NCBI RefSeq assembly: GCF_036898095.1
Contig: NC_090761.1
Location: forward strand, 47,143,916-47,207,915
Origin: Palaemon carinicauda
Taxonomy: Eukaryota > Arthropoda > Malacostraca > Decapoda > Palaemonidae
Direction: 5' to 3'
DNA length: 64,000 nt
Shown piece after piece: positions 22,120-32,384 of this stretch. Both the position numbers and the translations under genes were made by a program. Positions within the stretch are counted from its first letter, which is position 1; each line of letters opens with the position of its first letter. Under the pieces are notes generated by a model that was given only the letters and a program-made list of their open reading frames with translations, was not told the origin of the DNA and searched no databases.

Positions 22120-23175
22120 CTCTCGGCAGCTTGTTGTGAAAAGCCCTTATTCGAGAGGAGACACTGGATAGTCTCCAAGCGTGAAGTTGAAGCGACTGCA
22201 CGCTTCTGTGGAAGATGTTTGCGTGTGGTTGTTTGAGTAGATCTGATCGTGGAGGGTGTTCGTGGAGGGTGTTCTTTTGGTAGATCTACTAGTAGTTGCA
22301 AAAAGTCCGAGAACCACTCTGCATGATGCCATAGCGGTGCTATAAGCGTCATCATTAGGTTTTTGGATGCTCTGGTCTTCTTGAGCAGTCTTCTCAACAG
22401 ACAGAATGGGAGAAAGGCGTACACGTCAATGTTGTCCCACGGTTGTTGAAATACATCCTACCGTAGAGCCTGAGGGACCGGGACTGGAGAAGAGTACAGC
22501 GGAAGCTTGCTGTTCAGAGATGTTGCGAACAGGTCTACAGTCGAGGAACCCCACAAAGTTAGAACTTTGTTGGCTATCTGACAATTTAAAGACCATTCGG
22601 AGCCTACTAACTGGGTCACTCTACTCAGATTATCCGCGAGCACATTCCTCTTGCCTGGAATGAAGCAAGCTGATAGGGACACCGAATGTTCCTCTGACTT
22701 TCTGAGAATCTTTACTGCAAGATGGCGTGGAGACTGCGAAAAGGTACTGCCTTGTTTGTTTATGTGAGCTACTACTGTAAAGTTGTCGCTCATCAACACC
22801 ACAGAGTGGCCTGCCAGCAACTGCTGGAACTAATGATGAGCTAGGTATGCTGCTCTCATCTCTAGAGATTTATGTGCTGGCACCTTTCTGACTCTGATCA
22901 GAGGCCAGAGATCATGTGATGCAGTAAGTGGGGCCCCCATCCTTCTTTTGATGCATCTGTAAAGAGTATCAAGTCAGGAGGAGGGACGAGAAGATCTTGA
23001 CCTTTGCGAAGATTTTCGTCTGCCACCCACCAAGGCAGGTCCGTCACTTGTTCCTCAAAAATTGGAACTCAAGTGACCGGTGGATCCGAGTGTTGCTTCC
23101 ACACAGACTTCAGCTGCCACTGCAGGGATCTAATCCTGAGGCAACTTTCAGCGTTGGCAAACGCGTCACAGAAGG
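22120..23175 (-). pseudogene. RNase H domain and linkers of DIRS D
   Basis: Reading on the minus strand: LRIRSLQWQLKSVW (post-RT linker, about 23.1 kb), VADENLRKGQDLLVPPPDLI, then FTDASKEGWGPHL (RNase H first Asp, about 22.95 kb), MSDNFTVVAHINKQG (third Asp) and NVLADNLSRV (last Asp), followed by STVDLFATSLNSKLPLYSSP and APLWHHAEWFSDFLQLL (22.34 kb). Only frameshifts and stops separate the parts. No YxDD RT box is found upstream. This is the usual C-terminal half of the DIRS RT/RNase H protein without its N-terminal half. Confidence 0.75.
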
Positions 23176-23449
23176 ACGCATTGTGGCGCGTTGCGTAGAC
23201 AAATGCTGTGCTAAAGTACCCCATGCAGCAAAGGGCACTGGAGGTGGTTTAGTTGGACGCCTGTCCACAGAGCGGTCTGTCTCAGGGTCAGGTTTGGTCC
23301 GGGGTCGTTTAGGAGGACGGGTTAAGGAGTGATGCGCTGACGGACTGCGCGTACGCTTACCTCTACCTCTAGATGAGGAACATCTAGGCCTTGATCGTAA
23401 ACGTATTGTTCATGATCGTGAGCGTCTAACTCTCGATCGAGAACACTGT

Positions 23450-24560
23450 GAATGTCGTGAAGTACCTAGCGTGTGAACATGAGCGTCGGCCTCGCAATTT
23501 TGAACGTCGGCCTCGCAATTTTGAACGTCGTCCTCGCGAGCGTGAACGGGAGCTCCGTCCTCGCGAACGTGAGCGTCATCCTCGTGCTCTAGATCTGCGC
23601 GATCTAGAACGTAAGCATCCGAACCTACATAGATCTAGACTTAGTTGCTCGTGATTGTGCAGAACGCGATCGCGACACTTCTCCTCATGAAGAGGAACCC
23701 CTCTGAGGAGATCGTCGAAACCGTCTGCCTCGCGAACGTGAAGCTCTAAAGCAAGAACGTTTTCTGGATGGAGAGCATTCGGATCAAGATCCTGATGATC
23801 TTCAGATCGTTGCGAATGACGATCAGAAGTGTCCTAAGGGATGAAAAGATGGTGAAGGTCGTCCCCGATCCTCACCTACAACCGAAGTATTCCTGTGGGG
23901 ACAGTTAGAAAGCTAAAGGTCAACACACGACGATGTCCCAGGATGGCGAGTGAGATCGTTGTCAGCAAGAGGCTCTTGGAGGGGCGAATGCAAGCGATCG
24001 CCTCGTCCATGCGTGGAAGGTCCAGCAGAAGGTGACAGGTGAACTTCGCAGACATCCAAAGCATCAAATGTTGAGGGCTCCAGTGTAGGGTCCTACCTGG
24101 CACCACGCTAGAGTTAAACAAGCTCTTCCTTCATAGGGGGTACAGAAACCCATAAGGACGGCCATACCTGCAACACATCTGCAAGAGAAAAGGGCTTCCC
24201 CGGAGGTAGGAGGTGAAGTTGCTCCTATAGGGGAAGCAACTACTCACCCAGCACCCTGGGGTTGCACAGGAGTTGAGCGGTCAGCGCTCCTGCTCGATCG
24301 CCCCACGGAAGAGTGTGAATGCGAAGGAGCTTTAGAAAGAGTTTTAGGGGTGCGAGAGGACGAAGAACGCGCTTTTTCCGCCCGAGGGAGAAAGATCGTG
24401 CTTAGCCTTTTCTTGTTGTGACATCCACACTTCTCCTATTGGGAGGCAGGCCACTCCCTGCACTCTACACAGGGCGAACCCTGCTTGCAACGATGCCCTC
24501 TACACAAAGGACACAGAGTGCTGACGATATCCAGCAATGACATAAAGGTACCGCACGCAG
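23450..24560 (-). pseudogene. gag remnant of DIRS D
   Basis: At 24400-24560 the minus strand gives a cysteine-rich stretch, CPLCRGHRCKQGSPCVEC, which looks like the N-terminal zinc-binding cluster of DIRS gag proteins (compare C--C--C--C in elements A and C). Nearer the middle (23450-23660) are 24 bp repeats reading RGRRSKL on the minus strand. The frame is broken in many places. Function as a nucleocapsid-like RNA-binding protein is inferred from position only. Confidence 0.55.
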
Positions 24561-24849
24561 CACCCTCGCGACCAGGACAGGTTTGCATGAAGGCGATCAG
24601 AAGCAGCAAGCACACCTAAAAAGGGAAAGAACGATTACACTGTTCAATGACAGCCTTGTGAGCAGTAAGAGGCGACGTCCGCTCTCCACCGAGCCAAAAG
24701 AAAAAGTGACGTAGCTCACAGCCGTGAGAGTATATGTAAAGGTGACTCGGTACCACCAGCCAACCCCGGGCTACTCGCTCAAGCGGTTAGGCAGGGTTGC
24801 TACTTCGCACTTTTAGTCTAATGGCTACTTAACAGCTCCACCGAAAGAT

Positions 24850-24890
24850 AATCCACATAAATAACATAAGGTTTGTTAGTGTGGGAACAA
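24850..24890 (-). repeat. 5' terminal repeat end of DIRS D
   Basis: Read on the minus strand it begins TTGTTCCCACACTAACAAAC; it is repeated in the internal complementary region at 20630-20670. The partner at the other end is missing. Confidence 0.7.
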
Positions 24891-25686
24891 TGAAATTTCT
24901 ATGTATTCACAGAATGCTTCCATCAGAAAGTGTCTGAAAGTTCTAAGCCGTGCATTTTATGTACAGATCAACATTACTGGCAGTGTTACTGTAAAGATAG
25001 AAAGACCAATCTAAGAAGCGTATCCAGTGCATTTTCTTTGTAAGCGATTACAAGGTGAGTTTTAGACGAGTGCTACATATTTTGAAAGCAAACCGTCGCC
25101 TATTTTTACACCTGATTCCAATTACTCATACTCCGAATATTAAGGTAAGACATTAAGTTTAAGTCTCAGCATAAGCTAGGGATACGGCTGTCTAAGGGGG
25201 GGGGGGGGGCACTATTACCCTCCCCCCCACTCTAGGATAGTCCTTCTAGGTTAAGTAAGGTGAGGAATTTTAGGTTAGCTGGTGTTCTTGTATTTGTTCC
25301 CCTTTTTAAAATCATATCATGTTCAAGATTAAGAAGTATGTGTTCAAAAGAAAACTCAGCTCGAAAGAAAGCGTTACAGAACTCGAAAGGTATTTGTTGA
25401 TTTCTGCTGTTATTATCTTCCGTAATTCTTTAGTTCTAATTCTCTCCCACCCAAAACTATGATGTTGAATGGTGGCAATCAGAAAACAATACTTTTGCAG
25501 AAGATAATAGCATCAGAACACTATAAAACAATAAAAAAACTAAAAAATATTTATTTCATGCATAAATGGCTGGGTTTGAGACTGGAAATTTTACCGTTTT
25601 AACTACCTTGGTTTTAATGGTTGTTTCAGCTTCACTAAAGTCATACTCCTATTACAAGACCACAGATTGTATTCATGTAGAAACAT
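24891..25686. other. 0.8 kb of intron 1 between DIRS D and A
   Basis: AT-rich, with a G-run (25196-25209) followed by a C-run (25221-25228), a possible hairpin. No gene recognised. Confidence 0.5.
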
Positions 25687-25882
25687 GTTATTTTCATTAG
25701 TAAAATAAATTTTTGAATATACTTACCCGGTGATCATATAGCTGTCAGCTCTGCTGCCCGACAGAAAAACCTAAGGACAAAATACGCCAGCGATCGCTAT
25801 ACAGGTAGGGGGTGTTCATCAACAGCGCCATCTGTCGAGCAGGTACTCAAGTACTCCCAGTAAACACAGAACCAATTTTCTC
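25687..25882 (-). repeat. 3' inverted terminal repeat of DIRS A
   Basis: From 25729 inward it is the inverse of the right repeat, down to 'accaattttctc' at 25871-25882. The outer part 25687-25728 is private to this end and to the internal complementary region. Confidence 0.88.
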
Positions 25883-25929
25883 CTCGGTCCACTGGGTCTC
25901 TATTGGGGAGGAAGGGAGGGTCCTTTAAT

Positions 25930-26020
25930 ATATGATCACCGGGTAAGTATATTCAAAAATTTATTTTACTAATGAAAATAACATTTTTCAATATTAAACT
26001 TAGCTGGTGATCATATAGCT
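25930..26020 (-). repeat. internal complementary region of DIRS A
   Basis: The left part to about 25982 is the perfect inverse of the left end including GTTATTTTCATTAG; the right part from 'atttttcaatattaaactta' is the inverse of the right end. The two overlap by the bases AT. Confidence 0.88.
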
Positions 26021-26425
26021 GATTCACACCCAGGGGGGTGGGTAGAGACCAGCATTATATGTTTACATTAAGAGCTAAGTATTTTGTATTTCATTTTAGC
26101 AGTTATTCAAAATAACAAACATAAAATCAATAAGTACCTGGTAAGGAAGTCGACTTGAACAATTACTCTGCCTTTTTAAGTACGTCTTCCTTACTGAGCC
26201 TCGCGATCCTCATAGGATGCTGAGCGACTCCTAGGTGCTGAAGTATGAAGGGTTGCAACCCATACTAAAGGACCTCATCAAAACCTCTAATCTAGGCGCT
26301 TCTCAAGAAAAGAATTTGACCACCCGCCAAATCAACCAGGATGCGAAAGGCTTCTTAGCCTTCCGGACAACCCAAAAAACAACAATAAAAAACATTTCAA
26401 GAGAAAGATTAAAAAGGTTATGGGA

Positions 26426-26753
26426 TTAGGGGAATGTAGTGGTTGAGCCCTCACCCACTACTGCACTCGCTGCTACGAATGGTCCCAGGGTGTAGCAGTT
26501 CTCGTAAAGAGACTGGACATCTTTAAGGTAAAATGATGCGAACACTGACTTGCTTCTCCAATAGGTTGCATCCATTACACTCTGCAGAGATCTGTTTTGT
26601 TTGAAGGCTACTGAAGTTGCGACAGCTCTAACTTCATGTGTCCTTACCTTCAGCAAAGCATGGTCCTCCTCATTCAGATGGGAATGAGCTTCTCGAATCA
26701 AAAGTCTGATATAATAAGAAACTGCATTCTTCGACATAGGTAAAGAAGGTTTC
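26426..26753 (-). pseudogene. recombinase C-terminal part of DIRS A, 3' of the insertion
   Basis: About 105 codons continue the recombinase after the piggyBac-like insertion: SYYIRLLIREAHSHL, then KVRTHEVRAVATSVAF with the HxxR box, and SVFASFYLKDVQ with the nucleophile Tyr, to a stop at 26426. It is colinear with C (from about 54866 down to 54542). Cut from its N-terminal part by 2.8 kb, it cannot give a working enzyme. Confidence 0.9.
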
Positions 26754-26757
26754 TTAA

Positions 26758-29562
26758 CCCTGGATAGGTACGGTCCTCGGACACCCCTTTAAGGGTATAC
26801 TCGGACGCGAACGACCCCGACGCCAAAAAAAATTCTTGAAAAATCAGTTTTTGCAGTAACCTCCTTTTTTCTTTTGCCAAAAAAAACTTCAATGAATGCT
26901 CAAAACAACTGTAAAGATAAATACTACTCATCTGCAGAAAAACTATTTATTATAAATATTTTAAAAAATTAAGTAGAAAAAAAAAAAGACCTGACATAAA
27001 AATTCATAAAAAAAAAGTTTATACATATATACACAAATCCTTTTAGGAATTGATTCTTGAATGTTTAGGACACATCTTGATGTATTTTGGATGAAGTCAG
27101 ACCCATGGAGGTGAAGATCTGAAATGAGAAAAAAAGGGTAACTTTTTTTGGCCAAAAAAAATTGTCCAAATTTCATGAATTTTTTTGGGTACCCAAATGA
27201 AATAGGAAGTGGCTAATTTTTTTAGGGAATAAACATATGTTATCCTAAAATAGAAATATGTAAAAAAATCTTCATTATTTTGTAAATTACATTTATATCA
27301 GGGGCCATATCTAAAGGTAATTTTTTGAGTACTTGGAAATTTCGTAAAAAAATACATATATTTAATATATAATATGATATTTATGCAGGTAAAAATATAC
27401 CAAAATATCACAAATTCTATAGGGAACAAGAATATATATAGATAGGGCAGCTTACGCTTCGGATATGTCCACAAAATGGCCGCCAACCACACTGACTCAG
27501 ACTCCCTAATCTGCCACTTGAAATGTAGGAAGGGTATGTCAATTTCAAGGTGTTATTTACTAATCTAATTATTATTGGATATGCATAAAAATTGTATGGT
27601 GGGTTGCTGGATAATTGTCGATTATTTTACGACTATAAAATTAAAATTCTGACCCAAAAAATTTTTTTTGAAGGGAAATAAAATCGAAAAAAAAAATGTA
27701 AAACAATATTTTAGCTAAAAAAATTTGATGATATTCAATCAAAAAAAAAGTAAACAAAATTTTCCGACAAATAAACATCTAGAGGAATCATTACTCTGTG
27801 ATAGTTCCTTAGTACGTAGTAATTTTGAAAGAATTGGGAAAAAACGAAAAAATGGCAATCACCGGAAAATCGAACACATACCTATATATACGCCATATCT
27901 GGCTAAAAAAAAAGATAGGCATGGGTAGCCAGATCATCTAGAAACACTTTCCAACACTATAAAAATATAAGTTTTGCGACACTACTTGCCAATTCCTTAC
28001 GGTAACATGACTAAGCAAAAAAATGCAAAACAAATAAAAAGGGGCACTCGTGGAAAAATGGCCATTCTAATATACGGCATTTCAGAAAAAAAATTTCAGC
28101 CACGTGCTAGGCAAACCATCAAGGCATATTTTCCGACAAATAAACATATAAATGAAATATTAGTCTGTGATAGTTCCTTAGTACGTAGTAATTTTGAAAG
28201 AAATGGGAAAAAACGAAAAAATGGCAATCACAGGAAAATCGAACACATACTTATATATACGCCATATCTGGCTAAAAAAAAAATAGGCATGGGTAGCCAG
28301 ATCATCTAGAAACACTTTCCAACACTATAAAAATATAAGTTTTGCGACACTACTTGCCAATTCCTTACGGTAACATGACTAAGCAAAAAAATGCAAAACA
28401 AATAAAAAGGGGCACTCGCGGAAAAATGCCCAACATTCTAATATACGGCATCTCAGATAAAAAAAAAAGACATGCACGTGTTAGCCCAACCATCAAGGCA
28501 CACTTTCTAACACATAAACATGAAAAAAAATCAATAATATACGGCAATTCCTTACTACGTAGTAAATTTTTACAAATATTGAAAAAAAAAACAGAAATTG
28601 GCAACCGCAGTTAAATACCCAATATACCAATAACTACGTCGTATCTGACAAAAACAAAATCACGCATGGGTAGCCAGATCATCTAGACACACTTTCCAAC
28701 ATTAAAAAAGCAAAAGTTTTACGACACTATTTCGCAATATCTTACGGAAAAATGACTTGGCAAAAAAATTAAAAAAAATTAAAAAGGGACACTCGCGGTA
28801 AAATGCCCGACATTCTAATATACGACATCTCAGATAAAAAAAATGACATGCACGTGTTAGCCCAACCATCAAGGCACACTTTCTAACACATAAACATGAA
28901 AAAAAAATCAATAATATACGGCAATTCCTTACTACGTAGTAATTTTTACAAATATTGAAAAAAAACAGAAATTGGTAACCGCAGTTAAATACCCAATATA
29001 CCAATAACTACGTCGTATCTGACAAAAACAAAGTCATGCATGGGTAGCCAGATCATCTAGACACACTTTCCAACACTAAACAAGCAAAAGTTTTACGACA
29101 CTATTTGGCAATATCTTACGGAAAAATGACTTGGCAAAAAAATGAAAAAAAATGAAAAAGGGGCACTCGCGGTAAAATGGTCCTCGTGGTGATGAACGAC
29201 ATTTTAACTAAAAAAAAAAACATGCACATGGTAGCCAAACAATCCACCAAGACTTTCCACAACTGATAACCTATACAAGTTGCACCATTCTACGACAATT
29301 TCATAATACGTAATAACTTTGATAATTATGCAAACTACCTCAGAAGGGTAAACTCGGACGCGAACGACCCCGACGCGTCTCAGAAATCGGGGAAGGAGTA
29401 CAGCTACAGCAATGCACATCTGGACACTACTAGAGCGTGTAGGGGAGACACCTCCTGCAGGTCGATCACCCACAAATTCAGTCACAGGGGTGAGTCACGT
29501 GAGAAAAACCTATTTTTTTTTGACGCTCGGGGTCGCAAACGACCCACCGTACCTATCCAGGG
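26758..29562. mobile_element. piggyBac-like non-autonomous element in TTAA
   Basis: A 2805 bp insertion with a perfect 16 bp terminal inverted repeat, CCCTGGATAGGTACGG at 26758-26773 and its inverse at 29547-29562. It is flanked by TTAA at 26754-26757 and 29563-29566. CCC...GGG ends with a TTAA duplication are the hallmark of the piggyBac superfamily. There is no transposase: the interior is AT-rich with four about 370 bp tandem units. A block containing 'ggacgcgaacgaccccgacg' occurs near the left end (26801-26823) and again at 29353-29375. The homologous uninterrupted site in element C (TTAA at 54870-54873) confirms the insertion point. Confidence 0.92.
27725..29300. repeat. about 370 bp tandem units inside the piggyBac-like element
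   Basis: Four diverging copies: the marker 'gacactacttgccaattcct' (or close variants) occurs at about 27978, 28346, 28717 and 29096, and 'tagccagatcatctaga' at about 27928, 28293, 28671 and 29046. Each unit also holds a 'ggggcactcg-ggaaaaatg' block. No convincing ORF. Confidence 0.85.
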
Positions 29563-29566
29563 TTAA

Positions 29567-30428
29567 TAGCGCACCATAAAGCTTCTGACTGTCCTCGTAA
29601 TGGTTTAGTACGTCTCAAATAGTACTTAAGAGCTCTTACAGGGCATAGTACTCTTTCTTGTTCATTTCCAACCAAATTAGAAAGGCTTGGAATATCGAAC
29701 GATTTGGGCCAAGGACGAGAAGGAAGTTCGTTTTTGGCTAAAAAACCAAGCTGTAAGGAACATGTAGCCGTTTCAGATGTAAATCCAATGTTCCTGCTGA
29801 AGGCGTGTATCTCACTGACTCTTTTAGCTGTTGCTAAGCAGACGAGGAAAAGGGTCTTCAAAGTGAGATCTTTAAAAGAGGCTGATTGAAGTGGTTCGAA
29901 CCTTTCTGACATAAGGAATCTTAGTACCACGTCTAAGTTCCAACCTGGTGTGGCCAACCGACGCTCCTTTGAGGTCTCAAAAGACTTAAGGAGGTCCTGT
30001 AGATCTTTGTTGTTGGAAAGATCTAAGCCTCTGTGACGGAAGACTGCTGCCAACATGCTTCTGTAACCCTTGATCGTGGGAGCTGAAAGAGATCTTTCCT
30101 TCCTTAGGTATAAAAGGAAGTCAGCTATCTGAGTTACAGAGGTACTGGTTGAGGATACTGATACCGACTTGCACCAGCTTCGGAAGACTTCCCACTTCGA
30201 CTGGTAGACTTTAAGAGTGGATGTCCTCCTTGCTCTAGCAATCGCTCTGGCTGCCTCCTTCGAAAAGCCTCTAGCTCTCGAGAGTCTTTCGATAGTCTGA
30301 AGGCAGTCAGACGAAGAGCGTGGAGGCTTGGGTGTACCTTCTTTACGTGCGGCTGACGCAGAAGGTCCACTCTTAGAGGAAGTGTTCTGGGAACGTCTAC
30401 TAGCCATTGCAGTACCTCGGTGAACCAT
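29567..30428 (-). pseudogene. recombinase N-terminal part of DIRS A, 5' of the insertion
   Basis: The frame from the likely ATG at 30428 (MVHRGTAMASRR) runs through the core-binding domain (ARRTSTLKVYQSKWEVF, TQIADFLLYLRKERSLS) and the first catalytic Arg (ATAKRVSEIHAFS) to WC at the insertion, where it enters the foreign terminal repeat and stops at 29553. It overlaps the end of the RT/RNase H frame (to 30134) by about 295 nt, the layout also seen in C. The start is chosen because it is the first ATG of this frame before the conserved part; upstream reading is open only because the frame overlaps RNase H. Confidence 0.85.
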
Positions 30429-32384
30429 TCTCTCGCGGGCCAGAGGGGAGCAACCAACGTCAACCTTGTCCCTTCGTGAGAGGCGAACTTCTGCAGTACT
30501 CTGTTGACAATCTTGAACGGGGGGGAATGCATAAAGGTCTAGATGGGACCAATCCAGAAGAAAGGCATCTATGTGAACTGCTGCTGGGTCCGGAATCGGT
30601 GAGCAATAAATTGGGAGCCTCTTGGTCATCGAGGTTGCAAACAGATCTATGGTAGGCTGACCCCACAAGGCCCATAGTCTCTTGCATACATTCTTGTGAA
30701 GGGTCCACTCTGTTGGGATGATTTGACCCTTCCGGCTGAGGCGGTCTGCCATGACATTCATGTTGCCTTGAATGAACCTCGTTACTAGCGATATGTTTCG
30801 ATCTCTTGACCAGGTGAGGAGGTCCCTTGCGATCTCGTACAACGTCCTCGAATGAGTCCCTCCTTGCTTGGAGATGTACGCCAAGGCTGTGGTGTTGTCG
30901 GAGTTCACCTCCACCACCTTGCCTAGAAGGAGGGACTTGAAGCTTCTCAAGGCCAGATGAACTGCCAGTAGCTCCTTGCAGTTGATGTGCAACGTTCTTT
31001 GATCCGCATTCCACGTGCCCGAGCATTCCCGACCGTCCAATGTCGCACCCCAGCCCGTGTCCGATGCGTCCGAGAAGAGAATGTGGTTGGGGGTCTGAAC
31101 AGCCAGTGGCAGACCCTCCCTGAGGAGAATGTTGTCCTTCCACCAAGTCAGTGAAGACTTCATCTTCTCGGAAATAGGAATCGAGACCGCTTCTAGCGTC
31201 TTGTCCTTTCTCCAGTGAACAGCTAGATGAAATTGAAGGGGTCGGAGGTGCAGTCTCCCTAACGCGATGAACTGGTCCAGTGATGAAAGCGTCCCTATCA
31301 GACTCATCCACTGTCTGACTGAACATCGGTCCTTCTTCAGCATGTTCTGGATGCATTCTTGGGCTTGACTGATTCTGGGGGCCGACGGAAAAGCCCGAAA
31401 AGCTTGACTCTGAATCTCCATTCCTAGGTACACTATAGTTTGGGATGGGACGAGTTGGGACTTTTCCATATTGACCAGGAGACCCAATTCCTTGGTCAGA
31501 TCTAGAGTCCACTTTAGATTCTCCAGACAGCGACGACTTGACGAAGCTCTTAGAAGCCAGTCGTCCAAATAGAGGGAGGCTCTGATGTCTGCTAAATGCA
31601 GGAATTTGGCAATATTCCTCATCAGTTTCGTAAAAACAAGAGGTGCCGTGCTTAGGCCAAAGCACAGGGCTTGAAACTGGTATACAACCTTCCCGAAAAC
31701 GAACCTTAGAAAAGGTTGGGAATCTGGGTGGATGGGGACGTGAAAGTAAGCGTCCTTTAGGTCTAACGAGACCATCCAGTCTTCCTTCCTGACCGATGCT
31801 AGAACCGACTTTGTCGTCTCCATGGTGAACGTCTGCTTTGTGACAAAGACATTCAGAGCACTGACGTCTAGCACCGGCCTCCACCCTCCTGTCTTCTTCG
31901 CCACTAAGAAGAGACGGTTGTAGAAGCCCGGGGATTGATGGTCCCGGACTTTGACTACCGCTCCCTTTTGTAGTAAGAGAGACACCTCTTGCTGCAAAGC
32001 TAGTCTCTTGTCCTCCTCTCTGTACCTGGGAGAGAGGTCGATGGGAGTTGTTGCTAGAGGGGGCTTGCGCAAGAATGGAATCTTGTACCCCTCTCTGAGT
32101 AACTTCACAGACTGTGCATCTGCGCCCCTGTTCTCCCAGGCCTGCCAGTAGTTCTTGAGCCTGGCTCCCACTGCTGTCTGAGGAAGGTGGCAGTCAGACT
32201 CTGCCTCTAAAGGACTTGGAACCCTTCTTCTTGCTCCCACGTTGACCTTCGGCACGAGCACCTCCTCTGCTGGAGGCTCTGCCACGAAAGGGCGGAATGA
32301 ACCTTGACGCTGGAGTGTCCATCCTGGGTCTAGGCACGGAGGGCAAAGGGGTGGCTTTGCGTGCGGATGACGCAACCAGGTCAT
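30134..32384 (-). pseudogene. RT/RNase H gene of DIRS A, frameshifted near its end
   Basis: The polymerase that copies the element's RNA. From an ATG at 32384, which overlaps gag by 191 nt in the +1 frame, it contains an N-terminal linker, RT with GGWRPVLDVSALN, SLDLKDAYFHVPIHP (motif A) and SLYLDDWL (the YxDD box), then RNase H with LFSDASDTGWGATL, NCKELLAVHL, VNSDNTTAL and NVMADRLSR (four acidic residues). It ends with the linker PTIDLFATS and APLWPAREWF to a stop at 30134. A run of seven G at 30519-30525 (six in C) adds one base, so the reading slips into the recombinase frame after AFPP. The apparent 943-codon ORF from 32384 to 29553 is therefore two genes joined by an indel. Confidence 0.9.

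Larger units (their letters stand above)
20602..24890 (-). mobile_element. DIRS-like element D, 3'-truncated and RT-deleted
   Basis: The right end (24850-24890) matches in inverse the block at 20630-20670, which is the right half of an internal complementary region. The left half survives only as 'acaaattatctctgaacttg' from 20602, so the copy is truncated there and its 3' terminal repeat is missing. Minus-strand content: gag zinc-cluster remnant (24.4-24.56 kb), Arg/Ser repeats (23.45-23.65 kb), then the linker and RNase H (22.46-23.17 kb) and recombinase (21.1-22.1 kb). The RT proper is absent: the linker that follows RT is joined to gag-like sequence near 23.2 kb. Located in CNEP1R1 intron 1, same strand as the gene. 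Confidence 0.8.

Noticed and set aside
29553..32384. One long polyprotein gene of 943 codons
   Set aside because: Comparison with C and B shows that the natural RT/RNase H frame continues to 30134 and that the second part is the recombinase frame, joined by an extra G. Annotated as separate genes.
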